This document shows, piece after piece, positions 51,652 through 60,149 of a stretch of DNA of 64,000 nucleotides. Source of the DNA: DASYTH01 sp045806965. GTDB taxonomy: Bacteria > Actinomycetota > Actinomycetes > Mycobacteriales > Pseudonocardiaceae. Where the stretch lies: positions 119,118-183,117 of the forward strand of contig JBJMIG010000003.1 of assembly GCA_045806965.1 (NCBI GenBank), written 5' to 3'. The translations under genes were made by a program, and so were the position numbers. The notes beneath the pieces were generated by a model. It searched no databases. It saw nothing but the letters and a program-made list of their open reading frames with translations, and had not been told where the DNA came from. Each line of letters opens with the position of its first letter. The first letter of the stretch is position 1.

Positions 51652-52646
51652 GCACCGTGACAGAGCAGACCAAGCCCGCCGCGGGGCGGCACGATCCCAA
51701 GGTCATCATCGCGCTGCGCCGGTTCGCGATCTCGATCTCGGTCTTCAACATCATCGGGTACACCGTGCTCGGCTTCGAGCAGCCGTGGGCGTGGCCGTTC
51801 GCCGCCGTGCTCACCGGCTACACCACCGAGATCGTGCTCGAGGTCATCGGCGCCTACGCCGAGAAGCGCACGCCCCGGTTCCTCGGCAACGGGGCCAAGG
51901 GCGTGATGGAGTTCCTCTACCCCGCACACATCACCTCGCTGGCGTTGCAGATGCTGATCTACGTCAACGACCGCATCTGGGTGATGCTGTTCGGTGTCGT
52001 GCTCGCGGTGAGCGCGAAATGGGTGCTGCGCGCCCCGGTCAAGGGCAAGCTGCGCCACTACATGAATCCGTCGAACCTCGGCCTGGCCTCGCTGCTGGTG
52101 CTGTTCCCGGCGTGGATCAGCATCGCCCCGCCGTACCACTTCAGCGAGCACGTGAACGACTTCGTCAGTTGGCTGATCGTAGGGATCATCGTCGCCTCGG
52201 GCACGATGCTCAACGCCATGCTCACCGGCCGGATGTGGCTGATCCTGGGTTGGCTCAGCTTCTTCGTGCTCCAGGCGTTCGTCCGTGGCTGGATGTTCGG
52301 CACCTCGATTCCGGGCGCGCTCGCCATGGGCACCGGCATCGCGTTCGTGCTCTACACCAACTACATGGTCACCGACCCAGGCACCTCCCCGTCGAAGCCG
52401 TTCCCCCAGTTCGCCTTCGGCGCCGGAATCGCCATCGTCTACGGTTTCCTGATGGTGGCCCACATCGCCTACGGCCTGTTCTTCTCCACGGCGATCGTCT
52501 GCCTGATCCGCGGCCTGTTCCTCTGGTCGCTGCACTGGTCCCTCCAGGCCAGGGCGAAGGCCGCGGCGACCGAGACCCAGTCCGCCTCGGTCACCCCGCT
52601 TCCGGTCGCTGAGGCGGCCGAGGAACGCGCGGCCAAGTCGGCATAG
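51648..52646 (+). CDS. unbU: Enediyne membrane protein UnbU (E5-type)
   Basis: A 332-aa protein with about ten hydrophobic helices (SISVFNIIGYTVLGF, GVVLAVSAKWVLRAP, FGAGIAIVYGFLMVAHIAYG). The MNPSNLGLASLLVLF segment resembles the RnfD/NqrB quinone-reductase subunit motif, and UnbU is related to that membrane fold. It is a conserved warhead-cassette gene of undefined role, probably in electron transfer or export of the polyene. The GTG at 51648 overlaps unbV. The C-terminal 25 residues are hydrophilic. A hairpin follows. Confidence 0.92.
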   Translation: MSTVTEQTKPAAGRHDPKVIIALRRFAISISVFNIIGYTVLGFEQPWAWPFAAVLTGYTTEIVLEVIGAYAEKRTPRFLGNGAKGVMEFLYPAHITSLALQMLIYVNDRIWVMLFGVVLAVSAKWVLRAPVKGKLRHYMNPSNLGLASLLVLFPAWISIAPPYHFSEHVNDFVSWLIVGIIVASGTMLNAMLTGRMWLILGWLSFFVLQAFVRGWMFGTSIPGALAMGTGIAFVLYTNYMVTDPGTSPSKPFPQFAFGAGIAIVYGFLMVAHIAYGLFFSTAIVCLIRGLFLWSLHWSLQARAKAAATETQSASVTPLPVAEAAEERAAKSA

Positions 52647-52672
52647 CACCACCCACAACCACATACCGGCGG

Positions 52673-52699
52673 CGACGCCCGGCCCCCAGCCGGGCGTCG
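52673..52699 (+). terminator. Hairpin terminator after unbU
   Basis: CGACGCCCGGC (52673-52683) pairs with GCCGGGCGTCG (52689-52699) around a five-base loop, followed by TCCATTTTCC. It ends the unbV-unbU transcript. Confidence 0.8.
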
Positions 52700-52939
52700 T
52701 CCATTTTCCTGACGTGCGCAAGCGAGTTGAGTGGCTCGGGAGAGCACCCTGCGAGGGGACGCCGTCGCCCCGGTCGCGCCAGAGTTGTATGAACGCACTA
52801 CCTCTGGAAAGGGACTGCCGCCCCTGCAGGGGAACTCCGGTGCCACGGCGGCCAATGCGAACGAACAGCCAGACTGCCGGCCGCGGCGTGGGAGTCGAAC
52901 GTGTCGCCGTCCGAGTTCCGGAACATTCGGAGGTATGTG

Positions 52940-53782
52940 ATGACCGCCTTGCCCGAACCCTTCTCCCCCAAGCGCTCGCCCGGGCCGCAGATCAATACGG
53001 AGCAGCCGAACCTGGGTCGGATGTACGACTACTACCTAGGCGGCTCGTTCAACTACTCCATCGACCGGGCGCGGGCCGAACAGGTGTGCGGCGTGCTGCC
53101 CTGCATGACCATGCTGGCCCGGTCGAACCGGGGCTTCGTACGCCGCACGGTGCGGTTCATGATCGACGAGGGAATCGAGCAGTTCCTGGACATCGGCTCG
53201 GGCATTCCGACCAATGAGAACACCCACGAGGTCGCCCTGGCCGGAAATCCCGCTGCGCGCGTCGTCTACGTGGACAACGAGCCCATCGCGGTGACCCACG
53301 GCCAGCGCATTCTCGCGGACACCGTCGGAGCCCGGATCGTCCAGGCGGATCTGCGTGAACCGCAGACCATTCTGAACCACCCCGAGGTCACCGACCTGAT
53401 CGACTTCAGGAAGCCGGTCGGCGTGCTCATGGGTGGTGTGCTGGTGTTCGTCCCGGACTATGAGGACCCGGCCGGTCTGGTCGCCGCGTACCGGGACGGC
53501 TGCGCGCCGGGAAGCTACATCGCGATCTCGCACCTCACCCACGACGAGGCCGACCCGGTCACCCGAGGACAGGTGGACACCATGGTCGGGATCTACCGCG
53601 GCGGCGGCGAGCATTTGTATGTGCGCGAACGGGTCGAGCTCACCCGGTGGTTCGACGGCCTGGAGTTGGTGCCGCCCGGCGTGACGCTGATGGACGACTG
53701 GCGCCCCGACCCGAACCGCGCCGTGGACTCGGACAGCCCGGCGCGCTGGCTCGGTTACGGCGGCGTCGGCCAGGTTGTCTAG
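52940..53782 (+). CDS. SAM_MT (PF04672-type) methyltransferase-like protein
   Basis: A 280-aa protein of the actinobacterial SAM-dependent methyltransferase family once called DUF574 (TEQPNLGRMYDYYLGG; QFLDIGSGIPTNENTHEVA with the SAM glycine loop; VVYVDNEPIAVTHGQ; DLIDFRKPVGVLMGGVLVFV). The family is abundant in actinomycetes and its substrates are mostly unknown. The ATG at 52940 follows CGGAGG. It lies 293 bp downstream of unbU, after a terminator, so it has its own promoter. Involvement in the enediyne is uncertain. Confidence 0.87.
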   Translation: MTALPEPFSPKRSPGPQINTEQPNLGRMYDYYLGGSFNYSIDRARAEQVCGVLPCMTMLARSNRGFVRRTVRFMIDEGIEQFLDIGSGIPTNENTHEVALAGNPAARVVYVDNEPIAVTHGQRILADTVGARIVQADLREPQTILNHPEVTDLIDFRKPVGVLMGGVLVFVPDYEDPAGLVAAYRDGCAPGSYIAISHLTHDEADPVTRGQVDTMVGIYRGGGEHLYVRERVELTRWFDGLELVPPGVTLMDDWRPDPNRAVDSDSPARWLGYGGVGQVV

Positions 53783-53973
53783 GCGTCCGCGAAGAAAGGC
53801 GGAGCACACCGGCAAGCTGAAAGAAGCAAACCGAGGATAAATCCTGGGATGCTCGTACCCGCGGGTCGCTTCACCAGAGAACGCGCGTCTCTTCGGCAGC
53901 CAGAAACTCTTCGGTCAAGCGGTCAATAGCTGTGTGAGTGAACTTCGTTCAGAGGAAAGAAGGGCCCTAGAAC

Positions 53974-54798
53974 ATGATCACGCTGGACACTGTGAAGCTC
54001 GAGATCGACGGGCCGACGGCGACGATTTACTTCAACCGGCCGGACAAAAAGAACGCGATGAGTCCCCAGTTGCACCTGGAGATGAACAAAGCCCTTGACG
54101 CGATCGAGGAAGACGGAAACGTCAAGGTGCTGGTCATCACCGGCAACGGCGACAGCTTCAGCGCCGGCATGGACCTCGAGGAGTGCTTCCTCAAGCCGTT
54201 CAACGACCCGATGCTGTTCTACCGGACCAACCTGGTGGCGCTCAACTGGTTCCAGCGCCTCAAGGCGTTCCCGGCCGTGACCATCGCCAAGGTCAACGGG
54301 TTCGCCTTCGGCGGCGGCTTCGAGGTGACCGGCCTCTGCGACCTCGCGATAGCAACCGAGACCGCACTGTTCGGGCTCTCGGAAATCAACTTCGGGATCT
54401 TCCCGGCCGGCGGCGCCACCTGGGCCGCGACCCACAACCTGCAGCGCAAGCAGGCGCTCTACTACATCCTCACCGGCGACACGCTCACCGGCAAGCAGGC
54501 GGAGGAGTACGGCCTGGTGAACAAGGCGGTACCGGCGGAGGCGCTCGACGAGGAGACCGACCGGCTGGTCCGCAAGATCGTCAAGAAGAACCCGGTGACC
54601 CTGAGGCTGGCCAAGGAGGTCTACGAGCGGACGACGACCCTGGACCTACCGGCGGCGATCGACTACGACCAGGCGAAGCTCTGGGAACTCTCCCGGCTCA
54701 GCGGCAACGAGTGGATCAACGTTGCGCTGAAGCAGTTCGAGAAGCGCAGCTACCGGCCGGGCCTGGACACCTACAAGCGCGGCGAAGCGACGTCATGA
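53974..54798 (+). CDS. Hydroxycinnamoyl-CoA hydratase/lyase homologue (crotonase family)
   Basis: A 274-aa crotonase-fold protein closest to HCHL/feruloyl-CoA hydratase-lyase (NRPDKKNAMSP; NGFAFGGGFEVTGLCDLA; FGLSEINFGIFPAGGATWA; C-terminal RPGLDTYKR). Known HCHL enzymes cleave hydroxycinnamoyl-CoA to an aromatic aldehyde and acetyl-CoA. The Glu of LSEINFG is kept, but the Ser after GGGF is Glu here (GGGFEVT), and the Tyr of DYxYAKL appears replaced by Gln (DYDQAKL). Activity or substrate may therefore differ. It overlaps the CoA ligase by ATGA, so the two act together. It lies within the enediyne cluster. Confidence 0.8.
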   Translation: MITLDTVKLEIDGPTATIYFNRPDKKNAMSPQLHLEMNKALDAIEEDGNVKVLVITGNGDSFSAGMDLEECFLKPFNDPMLFYRTNLVALNWFQRLKAFPAVTIAKVNGFAFGGGFEVTGLCDLAIATETALFGLSEINFGIFPAGGATWAATHNLQRKQALYYILTGDTLTGKQAEEYGLVNKAVPAEALDEETDRLVRKIVKKNPVTLRLAKEVYERTTTLDLPAAIDYDQAKLWELSRLSGNEWINVALKQFEKRSYRPGLDTYKRGEATS

Positions 54799-56345
54799 TC
54801 TTCACCAGTCCGCATCCGGGTATCGAGATTCCGCGGATCCCGTTGACCGCGTTCGTGCTGCAACGGGCCGAGCGGCATGCCGGCACGGTCGCGACGGTCG
54901 ACGTGACCGGCGAGACGGCGTACACCTACGGAGAGCTCGCGGCGGCGGTGCATCGCGCCGCCGCCGGGCTGCACGCCATGGGCTTCCACAAGGGGGACGT
55001 GCTCGCCATGCTCGCGCCGAACGTGCCCGAGTACCCCATCGCCTACCACGCGGCCGCGCTTGCCGGCGGCACGGTGATGATGCTCAATCCGCTGGACACG
55101 GCCGAGGATCTCGCCACGCACCTGAACGAGGCCGACGCGCGCTTCCTGCTGACCATGCCATCCGAGGTGGCCAAGGCGACCGAACTGTCCACCCAGACGA
55201 AGGTCGAGGAGATCATCGTCTTCGGGACGGCGGACGGCGCGACGCCGTTCGCCGCGCTGCTGGCCGCCGAGGACACCCCTCCGGAGCCGGCCGTGGACCC
55301 GGCCGAGGACGTGGTGACCCTGCTGCATTCCAGCGGCAGCACCGGCTACCCCAAGGGTGTCATGCTGACGCATCGCAACATGATCGCCAATGTGATCCAG
55401 ACCAGCACCGGCGCGCCACTCGACGAGGACGACAAGGTGCTCGCCGTACCGCCCTTCCACCACGCCTTTGGTCTGATCATGGTGATGAACGCCAGCCTGC
55501 TCCAAGGCGCGACGATCGTGACCATGCCGCGCTTCGACCCCGAGGCGTACCTGAAGGCGGTCCAGGACCACCGCATCACCCGGCTCTACATCGTGCCGAC
55601 GATCGCGGTCCTCCTGGCGAAGAGCCCGCTGGTGGACCGCTACGACCTCTCGTCCATTCGGGAGATCGTCTCGGGCGGCGCCGCGCTGGACCCGGAGATC
55701 GCCCGGATGTGCGAGGCGCGGCTCGGCTGCCGCGTCGCGCAGGGGTACGGCCTCACCGAGGCGCTGGTGTCCTTCATGCAGCTCAAGAACTCCGTGCCGA
55801 CCGGGTCGGTCGGCCCGACCACCGTCAACATCGAATGCAAGATCGTCGAGGTGACGACGGGCGAGGAGTTGGGGCGCAACCAGAACGGCGAGATCCTGAT
55901 CCGGGGCCCCCACGTGATGAAGGGCTACCTCAACGCCGCGGAGGCTACCAGGAAGGTGCTGGAGCCGGACGGCTTCCTGCATTCCGGCGACCTCGGCTAC
56001 GTCGACGACAACGGAGAGCTCTTCATCGTCGACCGCATCAAGGAGCTCATCAAGTACAAGGGCCAGCAGGTGTCCCCGGTCGAGCTCGAGGCGGTCCTCA
56101 TGACGCATCCGAAGGTCGCGGACGCGGCGGTGGTGGGCGTGCCGGACGAGGACGCCAGCGAGGTTCCGAAGGGCTTCGTCGTCGTCAAGGAACCGGCCAC
56201 CGCTGAGGAGATCATGGCCTTCGTCGCCGAACGGGTCGCTCCCTACAAGAAGATTCGGCAGCTCGAGTTCATCGACCAGATCCCCCGCACCCCGGTGGGC
56301 AAGATCGAACGTCGCAGCCTGAAGGAGCGGGATTCCGCCGGCTGA
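54795..56345 (+). CDS. 4-Coumarate-CoA-ligase-like acyl-CoA synthetase
   Basis: A 516-aa adenylating enzyme of the ANL superfamily, close to 4-coumarate/feruloyl-CoA ligases. Motifs are the P-loop LHSSGSTGYPKGVMLTH, the aromatic-acid pocket region SGGAALDPEI, QGYGLTEA, and the C-terminal hinge VDRIKELIKYKGQQVSP followed by the catalytic Lys in RTPVGKIERR. It activates an aromatic or acyl acid with ATP and CoA. The ATG at 54795 overlaps the crotonase stop. The ligase-hydratase pair probably processes a hydroxycinnamate, for either catabolism or an acyl group of the product. Confidence 0.88.
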   Translation: MIFTSPHPGIEIPRIPLTAFVLQRAERHAGTVATVDVTGETAYTYGELAAAVHRAAAGLHAMGFHKGDVLAMLAPNVPEYPIAYHAAALAGGTVMMLNPLDTAEDLATHLNEADARFLLTMPSEVAKATELSTQTKVEEIIVFGTADGATPFAALLAAEDTPPEPAVDPAEDVVTLLHSSGSTGYPKGVMLTHRNMIANVIQTSTGAPLDEDDKVLAVPPFHHAFGLIMVMNASLLQGATIVTMPRFDPEAYLKAVQDHRITRLYIVPTIAVLLAKSPLVDRYDLSSIREIVSGGAALDPEIARMCEARLGCRVAQGYGLTEALVSFMQLKNSVPTGSVGPTTVNIECKIVEVTTGEELGRNQNGEILIRGPHVMKGYLNAAEATRKVLEPDGFLHSGDLGYVDDNGELFIVDRIKELIKYKGQQVSPVELEAVLMTHPKVADAAVVGVPDEDASEVPKGFVVVKEPATAEEIMAFVAERVAPYKKIRQLEFIDQIPRTPVGKIERRSLKERDSAG

Positions 56346-56704
56346 CCTCCGCCGGGTCACCAGCCTGAATCCGGACCATTTCCGAGTACCGTTTCCGACA
56401 GCGGATTCCAGGCCAAGCGCACAATGGGACAAGCATATTGGTTGCATCACGAAACCAATATGCCTAATCTGTTAGGGACGGCTCTGAACACCGATCGATC
56501 GGCCTGCGGAGGACCGCCGGTGGATCAGTGGTGAAGCCGCATCAATGCGGCTATAAGACGCCAATACCGAAGTAGAACTGTCGAGGGAGGTCTGGCAGCG
56601 TGATGACGGAGGTTGGTTCCCCGCCAGGAGCCAGGTGAACCACTCGTCATCCGTGCTGCCGGGTCTCGGTGGAGCCGCTCAGCCGACAGCCCTGAGGAGA
56701 TTAG
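56346..56704. promoter_or_regulatory. Intergenic region with inverted repeats upstream of the first DUF899 gene
   Basis: No gene is seen in these 359 bp. GCATATTGGTT (56433-56443) and AACCAATATGC (56453-56463) form a perfect 11-bp inverted repeat with a nine-base spacer, low in GC and typical of a regulator binding site. A CCGATCGATCGG palindrome lies at 56491-56502. GAGGAG precedes the DUF899 ATG. Regulation of the DUF899/SDR genes from here is likely. Confidence 0.55.
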
Positions 56705-57400
56705 ATGAACCTGCCGAACGTTGTCTCCAGAGAAGAGTGGTTAGTGGCCCGCAAGGCTCTCCTGGAGAAGGAGAAAGAAGTCACTCGTGCCCGCGAGATG
56801 ATAGCGGAAGAGCGCCGCAAGCTGCCAATGGTCAAGGTGGAGAAGGAATATCTCTTCGAAGGGCCGAACGGCACGGTCACGTTGCTCGACCTGTTCGAGG
56901 GCCGCCGCCAGCTCGTGGTGCGGCACTTCATGTTCGCCCCGGGTGACACCGAGGGTTGCGAAGGTTGCTCCATGCAGGCCGACAGCGTCGGCGAGCTCGC
57001 CCACATCTGGGCCAGGGACACCAGCTTCGTCATGGTTTCCCGCGCGCCGCTGGCCGACTTCCAGCCTTTCAAGGCTCGCATGGGTTGGACGTTGCCGTGG
57101 TACTCGTCGTTCGGCAGCGATTTCAACTACGACTACGAGGTCACCACCGAGCAGGGTGAGTCACCCGGGGTGAGCGCGTTCTACCGGGACGGCGACGACG
57201 TCTTCTTCACCTACTCGATCTTCGACCGTGGTGGCGACATCTTCAAGAACTTCTACAACTACCTGGACATCACCCACCTTGGCCGGCAGGAAGACCAGCT
57301 CGAACATCCGTGGGACTGGTGGCGCCTCAAGGACCGGTATGACGACGAGACCGCGGCCAAGCCCCGCGACAACTGGTGGAATGGCACGAGGTACAAGTAG
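56705..57400 (+). CDS. DUF899 thioredoxin-like protein
   Basis: A 231-aa DUF899 protein. The N-terminal helix is charged (EWLVARKALLEKEKEVTRAR), then comes the family motif RRKLPMVKVEKEYLFEGPNG. A thioredoxin-like core follows (LVVRHFMFAPGDTEGCEGCS, with a CEGC pair) and ends in GRQEDQLEHPWDWWRLKDRY. The two Cys in GCEGCS could be redox-active. Codon 13 is TTA (56741-56743). A second DUF899 gene begins at 63778, so the cluster encodes two. Thiol chemistry is relevant to enediynes, but the role is unknown. Confidence 0.85.
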   Translation: MNLPNVVSREEWLVARKALLEKEKEVTRAREMIAEERRKLPMVKVEKEYLFEGPNGTVTLLDLFEGRRQLVVRHFMFAPGDTEGCEGCSMQADSVGELAHIWARDTSFVMVSRAPLADFQPFKARMGWTLPWYSSFGSDFNYDYEVTTEQGESPGVSAFYRDGDDVFFTYSIFDRGGDIFKNFYNYLDITHLGRQEDQLEHPWDWWRLKDRYDDETAAKPRDNWWNGTRYK

Positions 57401-57452
57401 TCGCGGCCGATCGTGCCCGTCCTCCCGCCCCGCCGAACGGTGGGACGGCTCT

Positions 57453-57490
57453 GGCTCCGGCCTGGCGCTCCGCCGCGCCAGGCCGGAGCC
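57453..57490 (+). terminator. 15-bp perfect hairpin after DUF899 gene
   Basis: GGCTCCGGCCTGGCG (57453-57467) pairs exactly with 57476-57490 around an eight-base loop, 52 bp after the stop codon. It probably ends the DUF899 transcript. Confidence 0.72.
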
Positions 57491-57609
57491 GACCCTTGTG
57501 GCGACCCGGTTCCCGGCAGCGGGCCGGCTCGCCGGGAGACGTCGCACCCGGAATAGTTGATTGCACGACCTGTTCGTCTTAGCAGACAACCACGAGCTGG
57601 GAGAGCACC

Positions 57610-58362
57610 ATGAGCGACCTGTCCGGCAGGACCACGATCGTCGTCGGCGCGAGTCGCGGCCTCGGCCACGGGGTAGCCACGGCCTTCGCCGAGGCCGGCG
57701 CACCGGTGATCGCCGTGTCCCGCACCGCGGCCGAGTTTCCCGAGCCGGCCAACGGCTCCGGCACCATCCAAACCGAGATCGCCGACGCCGGTGCGGCCAC
57801 CGTGCCGGCCGCCCTGCTGGACCGCTACGAGCCCCAGACGGTCGTCCTGACAGCCGGCGCCACCCCACACATGCGCCCGCTCCGGGAGCAGACCTGGGAC
57901 ACCTTCTCGGTCAACTGGGAGACCGACGTCCGCATCACGTTCCACTGGTTGCGGGAGGTCCTGCTCACCCCGCTACGCCCGGGCAGCAGGGTCATCGTGG
58001 TCAGCAGCGGCGCGGCACTCAACGTCAGCGGATCACCGCTCAGCGGCGGATACGCCGGCGCCAAAGCCACCCAGCGCATCATCACCGGATATGCCCAGGG
58101 CGAAGCCAACCGCGCCGGCCTCGGCATCACCTTCACCACGGTGCTGCCCCGATTCGCACCGGAGACCGGCGTCGGCCGGCCAGCCGTCAAGGCCTACGCC
58201 GCCCAATCCGGACTGTCCGTCGAGGACTTCCTGCAGCACCAGGGCCCGCTCCTGACCCCGGAAATCGCCGGCACCGCCCTCGTTGAACTCGTCAAAACCG
58301 ACGCCGACGGCGTCGCGCCCGCATACATGCTCAACGGCGCCGGACTGCACGTCCTGCCCTGA
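57610..58362 (+). CDS. Classical short-chain dehydrogenase/reductase
   Basis: A 250-aa SDR with the TGxxxGxG-like cofactor motif (VVGASRGLGHGVATAFAEAG), VLTAGATPH in place of NNAG, the catalytic Ser in VIVVSSGAALN, and YAGAK (YxxxK). It uses NAD(P)H on a ketone or alcohol of unknown identity. The ATG at 57610 follows GGGAG. It lies in the accessory arm between the first DUF899 gene and the monooxygenase and likely tailors the product. Confidence 0.85.
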   Translation: MSDLSGRTTIVVGASRGLGHGVATAFAEAGAPVIAVSRTAAEFPEPANGSGTIQTEIADAGAATVPAALLDRYEPQTVVLTAGATPHMRPLREQTWDTFSVNWETDVRITFHWLREVLLTPLRPGSRVIVVSSGAALNVSGSPLSGGYAGAKATQRIITGYAQGEANRAGLGITFTTVLPRFAPETGVGRPAVKAYAAQSGLSVEDFLQHQGPLLTPEIAGTALVELVKTDADGVAPAYMLNGAGLHVLP

Positions 58363-58530
58363 CCCGGCAACAACACACCAATCCGCTGGCCGCCCACGGT
58401 GTGCCGGTCGTCGCCGGCCGCCCGGATGACGGCTGGCATATCAAGCAATACGGGAGACGCGTGGCGGGACCGCTTCTGTAACCCTGGTCAATGGATTCGG
58501 TACTCCACAAAAACCAAGTTAGGAGAGGAC

Positions 58531-59715
58531 ATGTCAACTGTCGCCGTCCCGTCCAGGGAAGAGCTGGTGCGGCGGGTGTCCGAGATCGCGCCCGTTCTCC
58601 GGGCCAACGCTGAGTGGTCGGTGGAGAACCGGCGGCTGCACGAGGAGACGGTCAAGGCCCTGACCGACACTGGCGTGTTCCGGATGAGGATCCCCCGGCA
58701 CTACGGCGGGTACGAGAGCGATGCGCGGACCATGGTCGAGGTGGCCGACGCGATCGCCCAGCTCGACGGATCCGCGGCGTGGGTGGTCGCCTGCTCCTGG
58801 ATCGCCACTTGGGGCTTGGGCCTGTTCCCGGACGAGGTCCAGGCCGAGGTGTTCGAGGACCCCGACGTGCAGGTCTGCACCACCATTGGGCCAGGGACCG
58901 CGACGGCCGTGCCGGTCGAGGGTGGCGTCGTGGTCAACGGCGAGTGGCCGTGCATCAGTGGCGCCCTGACCAGCAAGTGGCAGCAGATCGGAGCGATCCT
59001 GCTCGACCCGAACAGTGAGCCGTACCCGGTGATGGGCCCGGTTCAGCTGTCGGAGTTGGAGATTCGCGACGACTGGCACACCACCGGCCTGCGTTCCTCC
59101 GGAAGTGTCGCCACCATCGCGAAGGACCTGTTCATCCCGCAGGAGCGCCTGCTTCCGGCGCCCGCGGTGGTCGGCAGCCAGTCGGCCTCGAAGCGCAACG
59201 CCGATGTGGCGATGTACCGGGCTCCGTTCATCGCAGTGGGCGCGGCGGCCACCGTTGGCGTCGTCCTCGGCATGGCCAAGACGATCCGGGACACGTTCTT
59301 CCAGCGGCTGCCCGGTCGCGCGGCCACCTACACCCTGTACCCGAGCCTGGCCGAGGCGCCGGTGACCCACCTGCGGGTCGCCGAGGCCGTCATGAAGATC
59401 GACGAGGCCGAGTTCCACGCGCACCGGCTGGCCGACCTGGTGGACAGCAAGTGCGCTTCCGGCGAGCCCTGGGAGCTGACCGAGCGCGGCCGCAGCCGTG
59501 GCGACGAGGGCGCGGCCGTGCGCCTGACCAACGAGGCGGCGGACATCCTGGCCGCCAGCAGCGGCGGCTCCGCGGCCTACACCAAGGTGCCCATCCAGCG
59601 GTTCCTCAACGACCTGAGGACCGTCAGCCTGCACGCGATGATGATCCCGGATGTCAACGCCGAGATCTACGGCCGAATCCTGTGCGGCCTGGAGCCCAAC
59701 ACCTACTACATCTGA
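58531..59715 (+). CDS. Flavin-dependent monooxygenase of acyl-CoA-dehydrogenase fold
   Basis: A 394-aa protein with the group D flavin monooxygenase/acyl-CoA-dehydrogenase fold (GVFRMRIPRHYGGYESDART; IAQLDGSAAWVVACSWIATW; NGEWPCISGAL; RSSGSVATIAKDLFIPQERL; LAASSGGSAAYTKVPIQRFL). It is nearer to HsaA-like hydroxylases than to dehydrogenases: no catalytic Glu base is apparent, and the C-terminal arginine region fits a two-component enzyme needing FMNH2 or FADH2. The flavin reductase at 41442 is the natural partner. Phenol or ring hydroxylation is the predicted job. The ATG at 58531 follows AGGAGAGG. Confidence 0.82.
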   Translation: MSTVAVPSREELVRRVSEIAPVLRANAEWSVENRRLHEETVKALTDTGVFRMRIPRHYGGYESDARTMVEVADAIAQLDGSAAWVVACSWIATWGLGLFPDEVQAEVFEDPDVQVCTTIGPGTATAVPVEGGVVVNGEWPCISGALTSKWQQIGAILLDPNSEPYPVMGPVQLSELEIRDDWHTTGLRSSGSVATIAKDLFIPQERLLPAPAVVGSQSASKRNADVAMYRAPFIAVGAAATVGVVLGMAKTIRDTFFQRLPGRAATYTLYPSLAEAPVTHLRVAEAVMKIDEAEFHAHRLADLVDSKCASGEPWELTERGRSRGDEGAAVRLTNEAADILAASSGGSAAYTKVPIQRFLNDLRTVSLHAMMIPDVNAEIYGRILCGLEPNTYYI

Positions 59716-59771
59716 CATCTGACCGACGAACCACGGAGTGGACCCGGGTACCCGCCGGGTGGTCAGGCGGC

Positions 59772-59809
59772 GAGAGAGTCCTTTCTCACGCGTGAGAAAG
59801 GACTCTCTC
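59772..59809. repeat. Perfect 38-bp palindrome
   Basis: GAGAGAGTCCTTTCTCACG (59772-59790) is followed directly by its exact reverse complement (59791-59809). It lies 57 bp after the monooxygenase stop and before the DUF5988 gene. No U tract follows. It may act as a terminator or be a copy of a dispersed palindromic element. Confidence 0.85.
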
Positions 59810-59852
59810 ACCATATATTGAGTCGCGTCCTGAATGTGCATTGGGGGCGAAA

Positions 59853-60062
59853 ATGGAGAAGGTCAAGGTTTTACTCGTGGGCGGGCCGGCGCACGTTCCG
59901 AACAAGGACCGGGTGCAGTGGGTCACCGAGCTGTCTGAAAAGGTGAAACTCTGCTTCGGCGGCGGATACGAGCATTTCACCTATCAGGGCGACCAGAGCA
60001 CGGCGGACGGCGAGGACCTGCCGGTATTTCAGTGGGTCATGCGCACCACCATGGCCGAGTAG
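59853..60062 (+). CDS. DUF5988-type miniprotein
   Basis: A 69-aa protein (MEKVKVLLVGGPAHVPNKDR, LCFGGGYEHFTY, PVFQWVMRTTMAE) matching the actinobacterial DUF5988 family, small proteins of unknown role near natural-product genes. Codon 7 is TTA (59871-59873), so it may depend on bldA. Only a weak ribosome-binding site (GGGGGCGAAA) is seen. It follows the 38-bp palindrome. It could be a regulatory or protective peptide; that is a guess. Confidence 0.65.
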   Translation: MEKVKVLLVGGPAHVPNKDRVQWVTELSEKVKLCFGGGYEHFTYQGDQSTADGEDLPVFQWVMRTTMAE

Positions 60063-60149
60063 GGTCGGCTCGTCCCAGGTTCGTTCAGAGGAAGATCGGG
60101 TACGGACCGAGTTCCTCGTAGGCCCTCGGCGCGGCCGGCCGGCCCACGC

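Noticed and set aside
52821..52832. CCCCTGCAGGGG palindrome in the unbU-methyltransferase gap
   Set aside because: It is short, GC-rich and likely by chance in this composition, and has no matching site elsewhere in the region.
53974..56345. Possibility that the crotonase and CoA ligase are the naphthoate or benzoate arm of a known enediyne
   Set aside because: No iterative aromatic PKS or acyltransferase typical of those arms is visible in the window, so I did not assign a named peripheral pathway.
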